DNA from: Pyxicephalus adspersus
Taxonomy: Eukaryota > Chordata > Amphibia > Anura > Pyxicephalidae
DNA length: 64,000 nt
Direction of reading: 5' to 3'
NCBI RefSeq assembly: GCF_032062135.1
Contig: NC_092863.1
Coordinates: forward strand, 19,073,536 to 19,137,535
Shown here: in pieces, positions 13,803 through 26,668 of the stretch
Numbering within the stretch: the first letter of the stretch is position 1
Layout of the letters: the number at the start of each line of letters is the position of its first letter
Position numbers and translations under genes: made by a program
Notes under the pieces: generated by a model
Told to the model about the DNA's origin: nothing
The model's database searches: none
What the model saw: the letters and a program-made list of their open reading frames with translations, nothing else

Positions 13803-15183
13803 GCTCAATAACCATGAAGTAGCATGCAGAAAACGTTAAAATTATGTCAGGACCCATGATCTGTTTACATGTTTTAGGTCTTTAAAAGTTCTGAAATAAC
13901 TGGATTACCACAACACAAGTTTTTTAGAAAGAAATATCGATGTACAATGTAAATATGTACAGTAAACTTTGTTAAGGTTAGGAGAAGCCATTAAAGGCTA
14001 TTTATTACTGGGAGTGGGTGCAGACGTAAATATGCTCCCAATTGCTCCCATTCAACTGAATAGGAAGAGTTAGAAACCATTTTGTGAACATGTCTGCATG
14101 CAGTTCTGGTGCAATTCTTGAAAGTGAAAGGCCACCTCTAGCTGTGTGGTTGCTTATTCTTCACTGGTGAAAGAACCGAACCTCAACCACATTACAAAGT
14201 GGCTGTCAAACTCTGTGGCTGACAGAATAATAGTTGAAGAGACGTTACCTGGAGCAGCTAACAGTTTTTGGGTTTGAGGAGGACCTAAGGCATTTTGTCA
14301 TTTGTTGCAGTTTTTAATTCTGAATGTTACATTTGGATTGTTAACATATTTTTGCCATTGTATAAAATATATACATTTGTAGATAAACAACCAGAGGGGA
14401 CTCTTTTTGGCCACATTTAACCTCCCTGGTCAAAGGCTGATGAGCCACGAAGGGAGTGCATTAAATGCATCAACCAATGCATAGATTTGCTTAGAGAGAA
14501 GGAGCCAAGCACTAGTTCCAAGCAGTATGAAATGCCTTTATATGTAATGAGAAAGAATATTAATACAAAATTAAAAAATAAATACTCACCTATAGTGGCA
14601 TTTACATTAGCTGGCGGTTAAGGTGAATGAAATTTAGAAGCTAAAAGGGCCAAAAGAGGAATGAAGATTATGACCTATTCATCATTTAAAGAACGTATTT
14701 TCTGGATGAAGTGTGAAAATAATAACTGCAGTTCACCTTGATAATATCCTCTCTTACTCGTGTGGAATAAATGAAAAAAATGATTTATCCAAGGTTTGGC
14801 ATGAACCTCATATCCTTATTTTGACTTTAGCATAGTGAGTTCATGCTATGGGTCACTGGTCATCGGAAACCATTTTTACCCATCACTGGATAGCACGTTT
14901 GAACATAAGTTATATCCTTTTTATCTTCAAAATGCACCGCCAAACACTAGTTGTGTGGAGGTCTTTGCAGAAACACTGTCACTGTGGCCTGCAAGTCAAA
15001 ATAAATTTGACTTGCTCTCAGGAAAGTTACCTTTATAATGTAGAATAATGTAACTATGGACACCTTTCCATGGATCACCTTTCACCCAGTGTGTGTCATG
15101 TTAAAGAGTACAAAGGGTCACCAGAGGAGTACTTTTTTCAGATGACCTGTTTTGTAACATTGATCCTTTAGTAAAAGTGTCAT

Positions 15184-16983
15184 GTTACATAGTTAGGTTG
15201 GAAAAAAGTCCATCTTAACCAAGTTCAACCACTGGGAAAATAAACATATCCTAGATAAAACCATGTAGGCATTGTTGATCCATAGGAAGGCAAAAAAAAA
15301 ACTCTGGTTCAATTTGCTCCAACCGGAGGAAAAAAACTTCTTTCCTGATCCCTGTTCTCTACATGGAAGATTTATATAGTTATACAGGGTGATCTCCCCC
15401 CTAGGGGATGATATCCCCCCTTAAGCATCTTTTCTCAAGGGAGAATATATTCAGTTCAGCTAATGTCTCCTCATAGCTGAGCTCCTCCATTATTTTATTA
15501 ATTTAGTTGCCCTTCTCTGCACTCCCTTCAATTCCACAATGTCCTTTTTGTGAACTGGTGCCAAAAACTGGACTGCATATACCAGATTTGGTCTGACCAA
15601 TGCTTTGTACAGGTGCAGGATTATGTCTCCATCTCTGCAGTCTACTCCTGTTTTAATACAAGAAAGTACTTTGCTAGCTTTAGATATTGCAGCTTGATAT
15701 TGCATGCTGTTATTTAGTCTATGATCTACCAGAACCCACAGATCCTTTTCCATTTCTGACTGCCCCAAATGTATTCCCCCTAGACAGTATGAAGCATGCA
15801 TGTTGTTAGCCCCAAAATGCATAACTTTCTTAATATCAAATGTCATTTGCCACTTGGCTGCCCAATCAAACAGTACATCCAGGTCTGCTTGTAGAGTATA
15901 GACACCCTGTATGGACCTAATTCCAATACATAGTTTGGTGTCATCTGCAAACACAGAAATGGTACTTTTAATCCCAAACTCTATATCATTTATAAAGATG
16001 TTAAACAGTAAAGGTCCCAACACTGAACCCTGGGGTACACCACTAATAACCTTAATAAAGAGAGTAAATTACACAACTTTGGTCCTTCTTGAATCCATAT
16101 GCTGACTATCACTTACATTTTTATTTTCTAGCAGAAACTCCTCTATGTGGTTCTTTACCAAACTCTCTGGGACCTTTTCAGCTTTAGAAGTTAACCTTAC
16201 CAGTGTGTAGTTACTTGGTAATGACTTTGCTCCCTTTTTAAAGATAAACACCACATTGGCCTTACACCAATCCATTGGTACCAGGCCTGTGATTAAAGAG
16301 TCTCTAAAAATGGTGCCTTATCCACCTTAATTTTATCCAAATCTCAATCATATCAATTTTGAGCCATTGTGATTTGTTTAAGGCAGTGACAATTTCTTTG
16401 TGTACACAGAGCAAAAAAAGTGTTTAGTAATTCTGCCTCTTTTTTTATCCCCAATTACCAACCCAGAAACTTCCTTTAAGGGGCCTACATGCTCAGATCT
16501 GATCTTTTTGCTATTCATATATTTAAAACATTTTAGGGTGTTTGCCTTACTTTCCTTTGCAATCTGTTTTCATTTTGAAGTTTTGAACATTTAATTTCCT
16601 TTTACATCTTTTGTCATATTCTTTATATTTGCTAAATTGTGAAGGTGATCCTTCATTTTTATGGAATGCCCTTTTCCTATTCTTTATGGCTTTTATAAAA
16701 TTAGCTATGAGCCACACAGGTTTTATTTTTAACCTCTTAAACGTATTACCCATTGGAATATATTTTTCAGTGTGTTTGTGCACAGACTTAAAAACATTCC
16801 CATTTCTGTTCTGTGTTCTTTGAGGACAATATTCCCTGCCAGTCCGAGTCTCGGAGGGCGGCCCCTAATACTGGAAAATTTACTCCTAAAATTTAATGTT
16901 TTTATTTTTCCAGTTTTTGCTTCCTGTTTACAACTTACTCTAAATGAAATCATATTATGGTCACTGCTACCCAGATAGACTCC
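15184..16983 (-). mobile_element. CR1-like non-LTR retrotransposon remnant
   Basis: This decayed LINE lies on the minus strand. The reverse transcriptase part (15490-16275) shows MLGPLLFNIFINDI, the catalytic FADD box, a trailing LVDHRLNNSMQYQAAISKA and CIKTG segment, and an upstream SDSQH piece, all characteristic of the CR1 clade. The endonuclease C-terminus is visible as LGSSDHNMISF near 16960. Several frame breaks prevent function. The 3' end near 15184 begins at TTACATAGTTAGGTTGG, a form common in frog CR1 tails. Confidence 0.88.
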
Positions 16984-16984
16984 C

Positions 16985-17021
16985 TGTGTTCTTGGATAGA
17001 GAAACTCTATCCAAGAACACA
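16985..17021. repeat. Short perfect hairpin
   Basis: GTGTTCTTGGATAGAG and CTCTATCCAAGAACAC are separated by AAA. This 16-bp inverted repeat sits at the 5' border of the CR1 remnant. Confidence 0.85.
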
Positions 17022-17034
17022 TACAACTAGTAAA

Positions 17035-17203
17035 GGGCTGTAAGAGCAATCTGATTGCTTTTTAGTCCCTAAAAATAACCTGAATTCTCCCACCATTGAC
17101 TTCAATGGTGTTGGAATTCAGCATTCGATCACCCAAACAAAATCTCACTATTGGATTGAATAGGTGTCGAATCGAATAGTGAGATATTCGACCAACACTA
17201 GTT
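17035..17203. mobile_element. Partial copy of the TAGTGTTGGT-ended transposon (inverted)
   Basis: Reading the minus strand from 17203 gives TAGTGTTGGTCGAATATCTC, then CACTATTCGATTCGAC and AACACCATTGAAGTCAATGG, paralleling the start of the element at 9967. The other terminus is missing. Confidence 0.75.
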
Positions 17204-17754
17204 ATCACCATTGCTGCTCAACAGGCTTGTAGTCCTGCAGTAAGCATGTTCTACCCATATTTGCACAGGAGGACTTCATAACATTCTGGTTTATGTGTTT
17301 TTTACAATTGTCACACACCACAATTCAATTCCATTAGAACAGTGGCTCATGTAGCCTGCATTATACTCAATATCAAGTCGCATTGTCAATTACCACATAC
17401 ATTTGTGCTCTCCCAGCTTCTTTTATCCTAGAATAACATCAAATTTTTCCAGAAAACCAGAACATTTAGGTGTAGACAGGATGGACCTACTCTATAATGC
17501 TTCCTACAAAGCAGGAAATGGTTTTGAAGTGACCCATAACATATCGTACGCATGCCAGGTAAGGTATGTGCCTACGCAACTCCCTTTTGGATAGTTGAGT
17601 TAGATATTGCTCATTGAGGAGAGATGTGAAAGTAAAGGTATAATACATGATGCTTGCCATAGAACTGCAGCCCTACTCTATATCACCTGAAGACTATGTA
17701 GATGTTCTTTGATCATACTCTGTATTATGTTATATGCTAAAATAGTGTTTCTTA

Positions 17755-17880
17755 ACTAGGGTTCCTCCAAAAGTTGTCAGGTGTTCCTTGAACAATGATC
17801 AAATCGTCTTCCCCAGATTAATTACCACATGGACCATCTGTGGACCATCATGTTGGACCCCCATAACCTCCATATAAAAG
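17755..17880 (+). repeat. Fragment of the GGGTTCCTC repeat family
   Basis: It shares GGGTTCCTCC...GTTCCTTGAACAATGA with copies at 23548, 25762 and 38622. Confidence 0.6.
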
Positions 17881-18635
17881 TAAGTCTTCTAGGTTATTCT
17901 TTAGCTAATTACTTTTAATATAAGGTTCCAGATGTTTTCTTTACTCAATGATACCTTTAATCCATATTCCCTATGGTAAATCAATTAAAGCTCCCTGGAC
18001 TTCTTCTTCATCCTGGGAATTCCAGACTCCTGTAAGTGTCCTAATTAATTCCCTCATTCATCCATATGCCTCTATACATACCAATCACTTTCTTACAGTT
18101 TCTTAATATAAAGGCTCTAAATTTCCAAATTGCTTGACCACCTATATATGTATACCCCTTATATCTATACAGAATACTCACCTTCCCCTTGAGGAAGGTG
18201 ATCCTAATACTCTGCAAAGTACATTATAATATCAATATATTTTACTTTTATTTAGGTATATTTCCTTTTCCTAACATCTTAACATAATTGCATTTACGTA
18301 TACATGAGCCACCAGTTAATGTAAATTGACTGCCGTAATGTTGTTAATCTACATGTACATCTCCTGTTATAAGATATAAACTATATCTATTTGCTCATTT
18401 CATATTACGTTAGCCTAAAGTCTCTATGATCCCCTGAGGAAGCCTTAGGATGAAATGCATCAGAAATTGAGACGACTGCTCTTCTTTAATCGTTTTTTCA
18501 TAATGTTTAGGTCTCACAATTTGTCATATCTGAAGTCCAGTTGAGCTCTGTCTAGAAATAATTTTCAACAGGTTTTTCAGTAAAATATATTGATTACTGC
18601 CATAAAACCCTTTCTTTCTAGTTGTTTTAATTTTG

Positions 18636-18880
18636 CATATTGTCTATCAGAGGGCTTGGCAAACCGATATATATGGATGGAGAATCTTGAGTTACTTCTA
18701 TAGAATTCACACTGACACCAATGGTCGTTTCGGCTATCTGAGTGTAGGTGACATTCTTACTGGCCAACATTCTTCCTACTGACCACCCCACTAATATGTG
18801 ATCTAAACACAAAAGCTGTGTGTATAGTAATTATGGCAGGGGTTCCTGCATGTTAAATAGGTTGAAAACAATGTGCTAGA
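18636..18880 (+). repeat. Diverged fragment of the GGGTTCCTC repeat family
   Basis: It contains the GTGACATTCTTACTGGCC...ATTCTTCCTACTGACCACC...GGGGTTCCTGCATGTTAAA order seen in the family's second half at 23978 and 25873. Confidence 0.55.
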
Positions 18881-21603
18881 GGCATGAGGGATTTTTATAG
18901 CTTTATAGCTAGGGAAAAGAACATTTCCAACACTGTAGATAACAATACCAAACTAATTCCTAGCACTACTGCAAACCTTGTGAGAACAGACCTTCTATGC
19001 CAAACTTTCAACTTCATTTGAAAAGAAAAGAAAAAAAAAGTACTCTTCCCCAGTCTTCGGCACCTGTGGGTGAAATGGGTGACATCATGCCTTCTGGCAA
19101 GTACTAAAAGATCAAAATCCCGTGAAAATGCGCAGTTACCATGGACTGGAGTGCATTCTTGTTTGATTTTGAGTTTCCAGCTCACAGTAACATCACCTTT
19201 GCCACCTGGAAAGGCAACTGTTTGATAGCAAATGGCCTAATAAAGACATCTGTATTGGGATGGGGGAGGGAGGGTTGGTTAAAAAGTAGATCTCCCTTTC
19301 TTTGTGGAAGCTCCAATTAAGAGAACATGGGCAGTTATAAATAGTAAGCATTTGTCAAGTGATCATGGAGCTTTTGCATGTGCAAATTTACAAACACTTT
19401 CCGCTTCTTATGTACACAGCCAAAAAGCATATCCCTGTGTCAACCTAAGGAGACATCAGTCATGTAGATTAGAACAACTGCCTCATTTTAATGCTGGGGT
19501 TGCATATTTGAAGACACTTCATGCAATCTCAGTCATAAAAGTTGGAGTCAAACCGAGCACTTATGTCACAGTGTAACAGATGGTGGAAGCATAAGCGCTT
19601 CTAAAAACAGGTATATCAATAAACAAATAATCATTGACTCATTGATCTTTTTTTTTTCCTTGTAAAGAACATGTAATCAGCTGAGAAAACATCATTATTC
19701 TGATGCTGAAACAAAATTACACACAGCTTTCTAACACAGTGCTCCCCCAGATTTGCTTTCCTATATGATTACCTGCTGATGTTACTAGCTCACTAGTGAT
19801 CTGCCATTCCCAATAAATGTTCTCAGTTTACAATACTGATTTACATGATCATGTGATTATAAAAAGACGACCCAGCCACTGTGAATTCTGGACATGAGTG
19901 GTCCTCCTTCCCCCCATTGAACTGGTTTCAGGGATCCCAGAGGTCCCCAACAAGCTCACCAAGTACAAGTAGAGAATGTAAATGTCAAACAAGATTTGCC
20001 CATGCAATGTCAAAACACATAGGTGGAATTTCATTAAATCTAAAAATTGCTTATTTTTTCACTGGTTAAATTTCAAAAATAAAACGTTGATAGACACACC
20101 AAAAAATATATTTAAAAAGGTAACAATAAGGTAACATAGAACGGAGGCCTCAGAATGTAAAGCCTAAACCCAGCCGAAATGTGGAATAGTGGAGCAGTGA
20201 GGGAAAGTTAAAAATTCAACTTAGGTTTTTGTTTTTGTACAATGACCCCCAACTAAAAGATTAGAGCAAAGTTTCTTGGATGGATTTTCATGGATGGATT
20301 CTGTTGGTTCAAATGGCAGGTGTGTTCTATTAATTTTAACACCAACTGCTTGAGCTACCTTTCTCCTAAACAAACAAAAGCAACAAGAAGTAGTATGCCT
20401 TTAACTGTAAAAAAGATCTCTGTTTATGGATCCTCTGATTTGAACTCAATCTTCAACTCCTTTATTTTTTATTATAGTATACACAGTCTGCAAGACCACT
20501 ACCAATAAAGCTACAGGAAGGCAGTGTGTGCTTTCTGTAGGGTGAATTTCCATTGCACTTTAATCTGGTGTTCACCAGGCTGACCAGTCTATCCTGTAGC
20601 CCCTATATATGCTGAGCTCCAAGCAGGGTAGTAATAAGAACCATATTAAAGTACAGCCTTGTATAGAACCATAAGTGGAGAGCACAGGACAACCCTTGGG
20701 ACCTCTGATTATATAAAACATTTAGGGGGATTTATAACAGATCTGCAGTAAAGGTATGTGAAGAACACGATAGACCTATATTGTCCTATTTCATTTATGT
20801 ACACACTAGAACACACATTTAATAATAGATAAGTTAAATTCCAGAAGCATGAGTTTTAAACTCAAATGGTTTTGGCTGAATGACAGTAGTTACATGTGGT
20901 TACACTCGAAAGAGCTTCTCTAAACATTACAACATAATTGAAAACTCTTTTTGGATAAAAACTATGTAGGTCAGATTGAATATATCAGTTGAATCTCACA
21001 GTAGGTAATAATAATAACACTAGGCTAAAATTCTATAACATTAGGTTTTTGCTGACTCCATGACTCCCAACTTCACATCCATAATTTGCCCCGATAAATG
21101 ATTGATGGGACCATCTCCGGCTACTAAACTGTAATGTGTAGGCATGGTCAGGACAGTGAAAACTAAGTTCTAGATGTAAACCAACCAGGAAAGCAGTGGC
21201 CTTTGGATCTAGATAAAAATGCATCTGTGGAAGGGTAGAGTGGGTTAGGTTAGGTAAGGGGAAGAGGGCAATATTTAAACAAACATGCAGTCAATACAGT
21301 CATCCTTTAATGGTCTTGTCTGTTTTCCAGATTGAATGTAGCGTTCAAGGGAAAGAAGCAAACTTTTGATCTAATCTCTCCTCTAAAGTCACTCTACTCA
21401 TTCCCATTCTACTCTTCTTTTTCTGCTCTTCCTCTCAACATGCTCCACATGGAGGTATGCAATGTATTAAAAAAAACATTCATGCATATTATGTATTAAA
21501 GAATGTATCAATTTTTATCTTTTATATCTTATCTAGAAGTTCAACCTCAACAAAACTGTGTTTTATTAACCGATCAAAACCGTAATTTCATCATATCATC
21601 TTT

Positions 21604-21785
21604 ACATGCTTTGAATTGAATAAAAAATAATACATTGAATAAATTGAAAAATCTATATATTTAAAAAAATATATATACTCACTAATATATATACTGTAAA
21701 ATAAATGTTCTTGAAAACAATGTACTGCTTTTACACATATAAATCCAATGTATTGCATTCAATACAGTAATTTTGTATTAAACAG
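21604..21785 (+). repeat. Duplicate fragment of a TTAA-element internal segment
   Basis: About 180 bases, from TTGAATAAATTGAAAAATCT to CATTCAATACAGTAATTTTG, closely match 22778-22935 inside the TTAA element that lies 1 kb downstream. Confidence 0.85.
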
Positions 21786-22198
21786 AAAGAAAAACTAAGA
21801 TACATTTTTGTGAAATGTGTGGATGAAATAGTCACAATGACATCAACTAGAAATGTAACTATAAGATATTATCCAGTGTGAGTCACCATTTTAACAGACA
21901 GCGGCTAACACAGCTGCTGACAAAGGACCTTCTTTAATATACTGTCAAGTTATCATATTTATGCTTGAGATCAGTGAACATTAAACTAAGTGATGTGTTA
22001 TATTTTTCAGTCTCTGCTGTCAAACACAATCTTTCTTACTAAAAGACAACCTGTTTCATGGATCAAGAACAAATCAGACTATTGTGAAGGGCAAAAGGAA
22101 GAAGGAGCAGATCAACTTTAACCATTCATGTACCTTCGACAAAAAGTCTCTAGGACATTTATATAAAACAGTCTATTCGCTTTTATTATATAAATTAT

Positions 22199-22200
<2 letters not shown>

Positions 22201-22230
<30 letters not shown>
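22201..22230. repeat. (TA)n microsatellite
   Basis: An uninterrupted alternating T/A run of about 28 bases. Confidence 0.95.
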
Positions 22231-22650
22231 CTCCTATGCATGCTTATTCAGGACCTACTGTCAGCAAGACAACCTAGGGCTTATTAAACACAAGCAGTTC
22301 TGCTGCCAAATTTGCACACCACTGACAGATCCAATCGATAACCTGCAGTAACAGGTCCAAAACGACCCTGCCCTTACCCTTGGATAGAAAGGGAATATAA
22401 ATATGATGTGATGTACTTGATCTACACTATAAAACTTGTATACTTTTGAACAATATTGACCAACAATGCCCTGTCTATCCACAAATGATCTGAACCCAAA
22501 CTGATTGGTTCGTTGCTGAATTCCCTTTAAAGTTTATCATTTTATCAGAATAAATTGTCCCTGAAATGAAAATTATATTATATAGTATACTATAGTATAC
22601 TAGCCATAAGTCTTGTTCTGAGGCCAGAAATAAATCAAAGATTCTCCTAT

Positions 22651-23215
22651 TTAACCTCCCTAGCGGTTCATTTCTTTCCCGTTTTATATGTCTAAAAGCG
22701 GTACATGAAAATTTATTTTACAGTATAATATAACAGTATGAGTATAATAAAGTTTGAAACACAAAATCATGTAAAAATAATAAATTGAATAAATTAAAAA
22801 ATCTATATATTTAAAAAATATATATATATACTCACTAATATATATACTGTAAAATAAATGTTCTTGAAAACAATGTACTGCTTTTACACATATAAATAAA
22901 ATGTACTGCATTCAATACAGTTATTTTGTATTGAATGCAATACAAATAGAATAGAATTTTCCGCCCCGCCGGCATCGTACACATGCACCGTTGTCACCGG
23001 GAACTCCCCAGTGAATCATCGGATGCAGAAGCCGGCCGGAGGAAGAGAGAAAAAGACGGAGATTGTGGCAATGGACGACACGGGACGATCAGGTAGGGCT
23101 GTATTTACTATTAGCTCCCATAGGATTACCTACCCCAAGTGTGACTCGGGGTTACCGCTTTTAGCAACTTTTTTCTACCCTGAGTCACACTCGTGGTTAC
23201 CGCTAGGGAGGTTAA
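22651..23215. mobile_element. TTAA-flanked MITE, CCTCCCTAGCGGT termini
   Basis: Ends are TTAACCTCCCTAGCGGT and ACCGCTAGGGAGGTTAA, perfect 17-bp inverted repeats including TTAA. A TTAA target fits piggyBac or Kolobok; the superfamily is an inference. The interior is non-coding, AT-rich on the left and GC-rich on the right. Confidence 0.88.
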
Positions 23216-23547
23216 ATGATCGCTGTGTCTGCAAGTTTTACTTATAGTTCAGTATAAAATTGTTACAAAGTCAAACTTCTGCAGCCGTTAGTGTGGATCA
23301 CAAGATTGTATTTGCTTTACGTATTTCTTAAAAATTATCACTCTTCCTGGCTTTTTGACATTTTTAATTCTACTGGCAGTATGCAAATATTTTATTTAAC
23401 TTTGTTGATTTAAAAGAACAAAAACAAAAGTCCCCTAAAGGCATCCTGTTTCGAAAACAAAAATGCCCACAAATGTACAAATAATGCAAGAAAGTAGTAT
23501 ATATATTTACAAGACATAGAAAGAGCAGTATTATCTATAGACCCCAG

Positions 23548-24100
23548 GGTTCCTCCAGGGGTTGCTCAGGGGTTCCTTGAACAATGAACAGTTTGTGATA
23601 TAGATAGGTACACACTTCCAATAATTATCGTTAGAAAATGAACGATTACGACCGTTCAACAATTATGCACAGTTATATTTGAACGATCATATAGTGCACA
23701 ATTCTGTACATGCTGTAATGATACAATCGTTCAAATATAATCCACCAATAGCGTACACACGCTAGATAGACCGCAGAAACATGCACGTTCACTGAACGAC
23801 TGTACACATGATAGATAGTGAACGATCGTCGGCCAATCAGATCCGTCGTGCGGGTCGTTCATTTCCAACAACAATCCTCATTCGTCAGCGTCGTTGGTCA
23901 CTTTTTTTTAGAACGTTTTTTGGCCAATCGGTCGTTCGTTTCCAACGATAATTGTTGGACGTGTGTACGCAGCTTTAGGCTGACATTCTTCCTACTAACC
24001 ACCACACTAATGTACTGTGACTTGTGAATATAGTAATTATAGTAGGGGTTCACTGAAGACCTCAAAGTTACTTCATGTTAAGTTTGATAAAAAGATTTAG
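23548..24100 (+). repeat. GGGTTCCTC family copy, split by a MITE
   Basis: The left part (23548-23600) has GGGTTCCTCCAGGGGTTGCT and TTCCTTGAACAATGAACAG. The right part (23978-24100) resumes at GCTGACATTCTTCCTACTAA and ends with the GGGGTTC...CATGTTAAG segment. Confidence 0.75.
23601..23977. mobile_element. MITE with GTACACACnTCCAA termini, nested
   Basis: Left end TAGGTACACACTTCCAATAA and right end (minus strand) TGCGTACACACGTCCAACAA both lead into ATTATCGTT. A relative with similar ends lies at 36030-36366. There is no ORF of note. Confidence 0.8.
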
Positions 24101-25761
24101 AGGATTAATGCCATTTTCCAATGTCTTCCATAACAACTAGTTAGATAAGATATTGGCTACACAAGGAATGCAAAATTTTTAAAGAGTTTTAATGCCCCAT
24201 GAACATTTGTAATTTACCTATAGAAAATCCTATTGGTTTTTTACACGTATGATTATTTACATCAATATACATAAAAACAAAGTGAAAAGAGTATACATTC
24301 CCACTGAATCACTTAGGATGTCCTTAATATATAAAAGAATAGTAATTCCTTACTTTCACAATGTTGGTTTCCTTTTTTTGGTTCCCTTTCCTATATTGAG
24401 CGACCAATACTACCTGTTACTAAAAGGTTTATAAAAAACACATCCAACAGAAAGCATAAAGGCAATAACATTTTATGAGTGCCAGGATGCTCATACAACT
24501 GGAGTGATGCATTCTGTTATTCCACATTGTTTTGTATGTCCAAAAATAGTTGTGCCGTTACCCTCTGACACAAGAGATAAATAGTAAAGGGGTATGATTG
24601 GACGCATCAGTAAGCCATTCTGAGGTTGTGTCATGTACAGAGACAAACTGAGCAGATGGGACCATAAAAGGATATTTTGGGAGCAAAGACAAAAATTAGT
24701 TGAGCCAGATAAATAATCTTACTGTAAAATATTCCCCATATTAGGAATTTGAATTCTAGAAAAGACAGATATCTTTATTAAAGATGAAAATTAAACCCAC
24801 AGAAGAAGTATCGTGAACTGATGTGTCTGCTTCCTGGCAGATGATTTAAGAAGGATCTGCATAAATCAAGACTTATATAACTACGTAAAGCTAAACCCCA
24901 TGCAGATACTAAAAGATGGCCTGAAAATATTCTTGTGGAACACAGAGCAGGTAAAATGTTTTGAAAAGACACTCCAATCCACTGCACAAATATGTGGTCT
25001 GCTTTGTATTCTTCCTGTGGGTTTTATTTGTGCACTGTAGCATGTATAGGTGTGTTATAACGCCTATCCAAAATTTATGTTGTAACATTAACCTCATTGC
25101 CTAGTAAAAAAAATTCCTGACCTTTTCCTTTTAACCACAGTTGTCCTTAATTCCACTCACACATTCCTTTTTTTTTATTCTGGGACATCCTCACCACTGT
25201 CGGAGTCTGCAAGTAACCTCAGTGGAAATAGTGGGCATTTTGCCATTTGTTGTGTGAATGGCCGATTTGCTGATAACTTGCTTACTGATAACATTTTTTA
25301 GCTGTCCTTTTTCTTTTTTTAAGAAATATTTGACTTCTATTCACCCTCTTTAAAACCCTCACCTAATGCTGCTAAGCTAGTTTACAATTGGTTAGTTTTG
25401 CAAATATGTGCTTACCCCCCCCCCCATCCTTTTCATTTACTTAAATGTCCATGACCATATAGTCTACTGATGATTTTGTTCCTAATTACAGATAGATCAC
25501 GAACTAAGATTGGTAACTATGATTTTAAGTGCTAAAGAAAAAAAGTTTAATAATAAACTGCTGTGCTTGTTCTTATACTCACCTTAATCTTCGTAAGCAG
25601 CAGCCCTCTTTCCTACTTCCCTCCTGCAAAAACTTTCTCTGCATTTCTCTCCTGCACAAACCTTCTTCCTTATACTCCTTGTACTCCTCTTCTGCACATG
25701 ATTCCACAGCTATAGCCACCACTTGCACATACCTCCATCAGGAATATCTACTCAACCAGGG

Positions 25762-26015
25762 TTATTTGGAACCCTTGGGTTCCTCCATAGCTTGCCAGGG
25801 GTTTCTTGATCTATGCACAATTGATGACTCTCAGGTCAGTTTAATTGATGATCTTTTTGGCTATTTGTAAGGAGTGACATTCTGTAGAGGGGATTCTTCC
25901 TACTGATTACCACACTAATGTACTGTGAGCTATGGATACAGTGAATATAAAGGGGTTCCTTGATGACCTGAAAGTTATTTCCAAGGTTTCCCTAAGTTAA
26001 AAAAGTTTAGAAACA
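25762..26015 (+). repeat. GGGTTCCTC family copy, nearly full length
   Basis: It runs from CCTTGGGTTCCTCCATAGCT to AAGTTAAAAAAGTTTAGAAA and includes the GTGACATTCTG and GGGGTTCCTTGATGACC blocks. Confidence 0.7.
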
Positions 26016-26582
26016 CCCCCCTAAACTCCACTGCATACATACATATCCTCTACAGAGAACAAAATCAAAATGTGTATATATTCCTAATCTCAATGACAAA
26101 CACTCCCAAACCCAACAGGCTTTAAAAGAGGATAAGAACCCTGAAGATTTGGAAGCATTGGAAATCTTTTTTCTTCACTGTGTTATTATGACACCACCAG
26201 GAAGTTATGGGGCGATTGGAAAAAGATTGAACAGAGGTACCTCCATGACTGATCAGAGGCCATGAACTTTACAGCATCAGAAAAGTCCTGGATTACCAAC
26301 TAAAAAATGCCTACATGCACAAAAAAATAATAGTCTATATCCAGTAAATGATTGATAAAAACAAGTTCTTTATTTTATTCCATGCCTGTCACATCACATA
26401 ATGAAATTTATCTAAACCCAAAACTAAAAATGTTCCATAACGCAATTTATGTCCTTAGATGTGTTATCTGCATTAGTTTGTTATTTTCTTCTTTTTTTTC
26501 TCACAATATTTAAACCTTGTAATCCTGCCACTACCCTATTTCATGTCCTAGCATGAAGATGCTCACTGACTTAATAAGTCTG

Positions 26583-26668
26583 ATCTATTAAAGCTTGGAG
26601 AAGGATGGAGAAGATATACTTTCATCAGTGAAGCTGGGTGATCCAGCAAAACTGCAATGGATCTGGTC
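26583..26668. repeat. Half-copy of the palindromic TTTATTAAAGCTCTCC MITE
   Basis: It contains CTTTCATCAGTGAAGCTGGG and TGATCCAGCAAAACTG and ends at GGATCTGGTCC in the loop region. The second arm is absent. Confidence 0.8.

Noticed and set aside
15490..16023. 177-residue minus-strand frame as an independent reverse transcriptase gene
   Set aside because: It continues into a larger decayed CR1 element with frame breaks on both sides.
19304..19576. 90-residue plus-strand frame in the channel intron
   Set aside because: It has no domain, no splice context and no codon pattern; part of it resembles a dispersed fragment near 36450.
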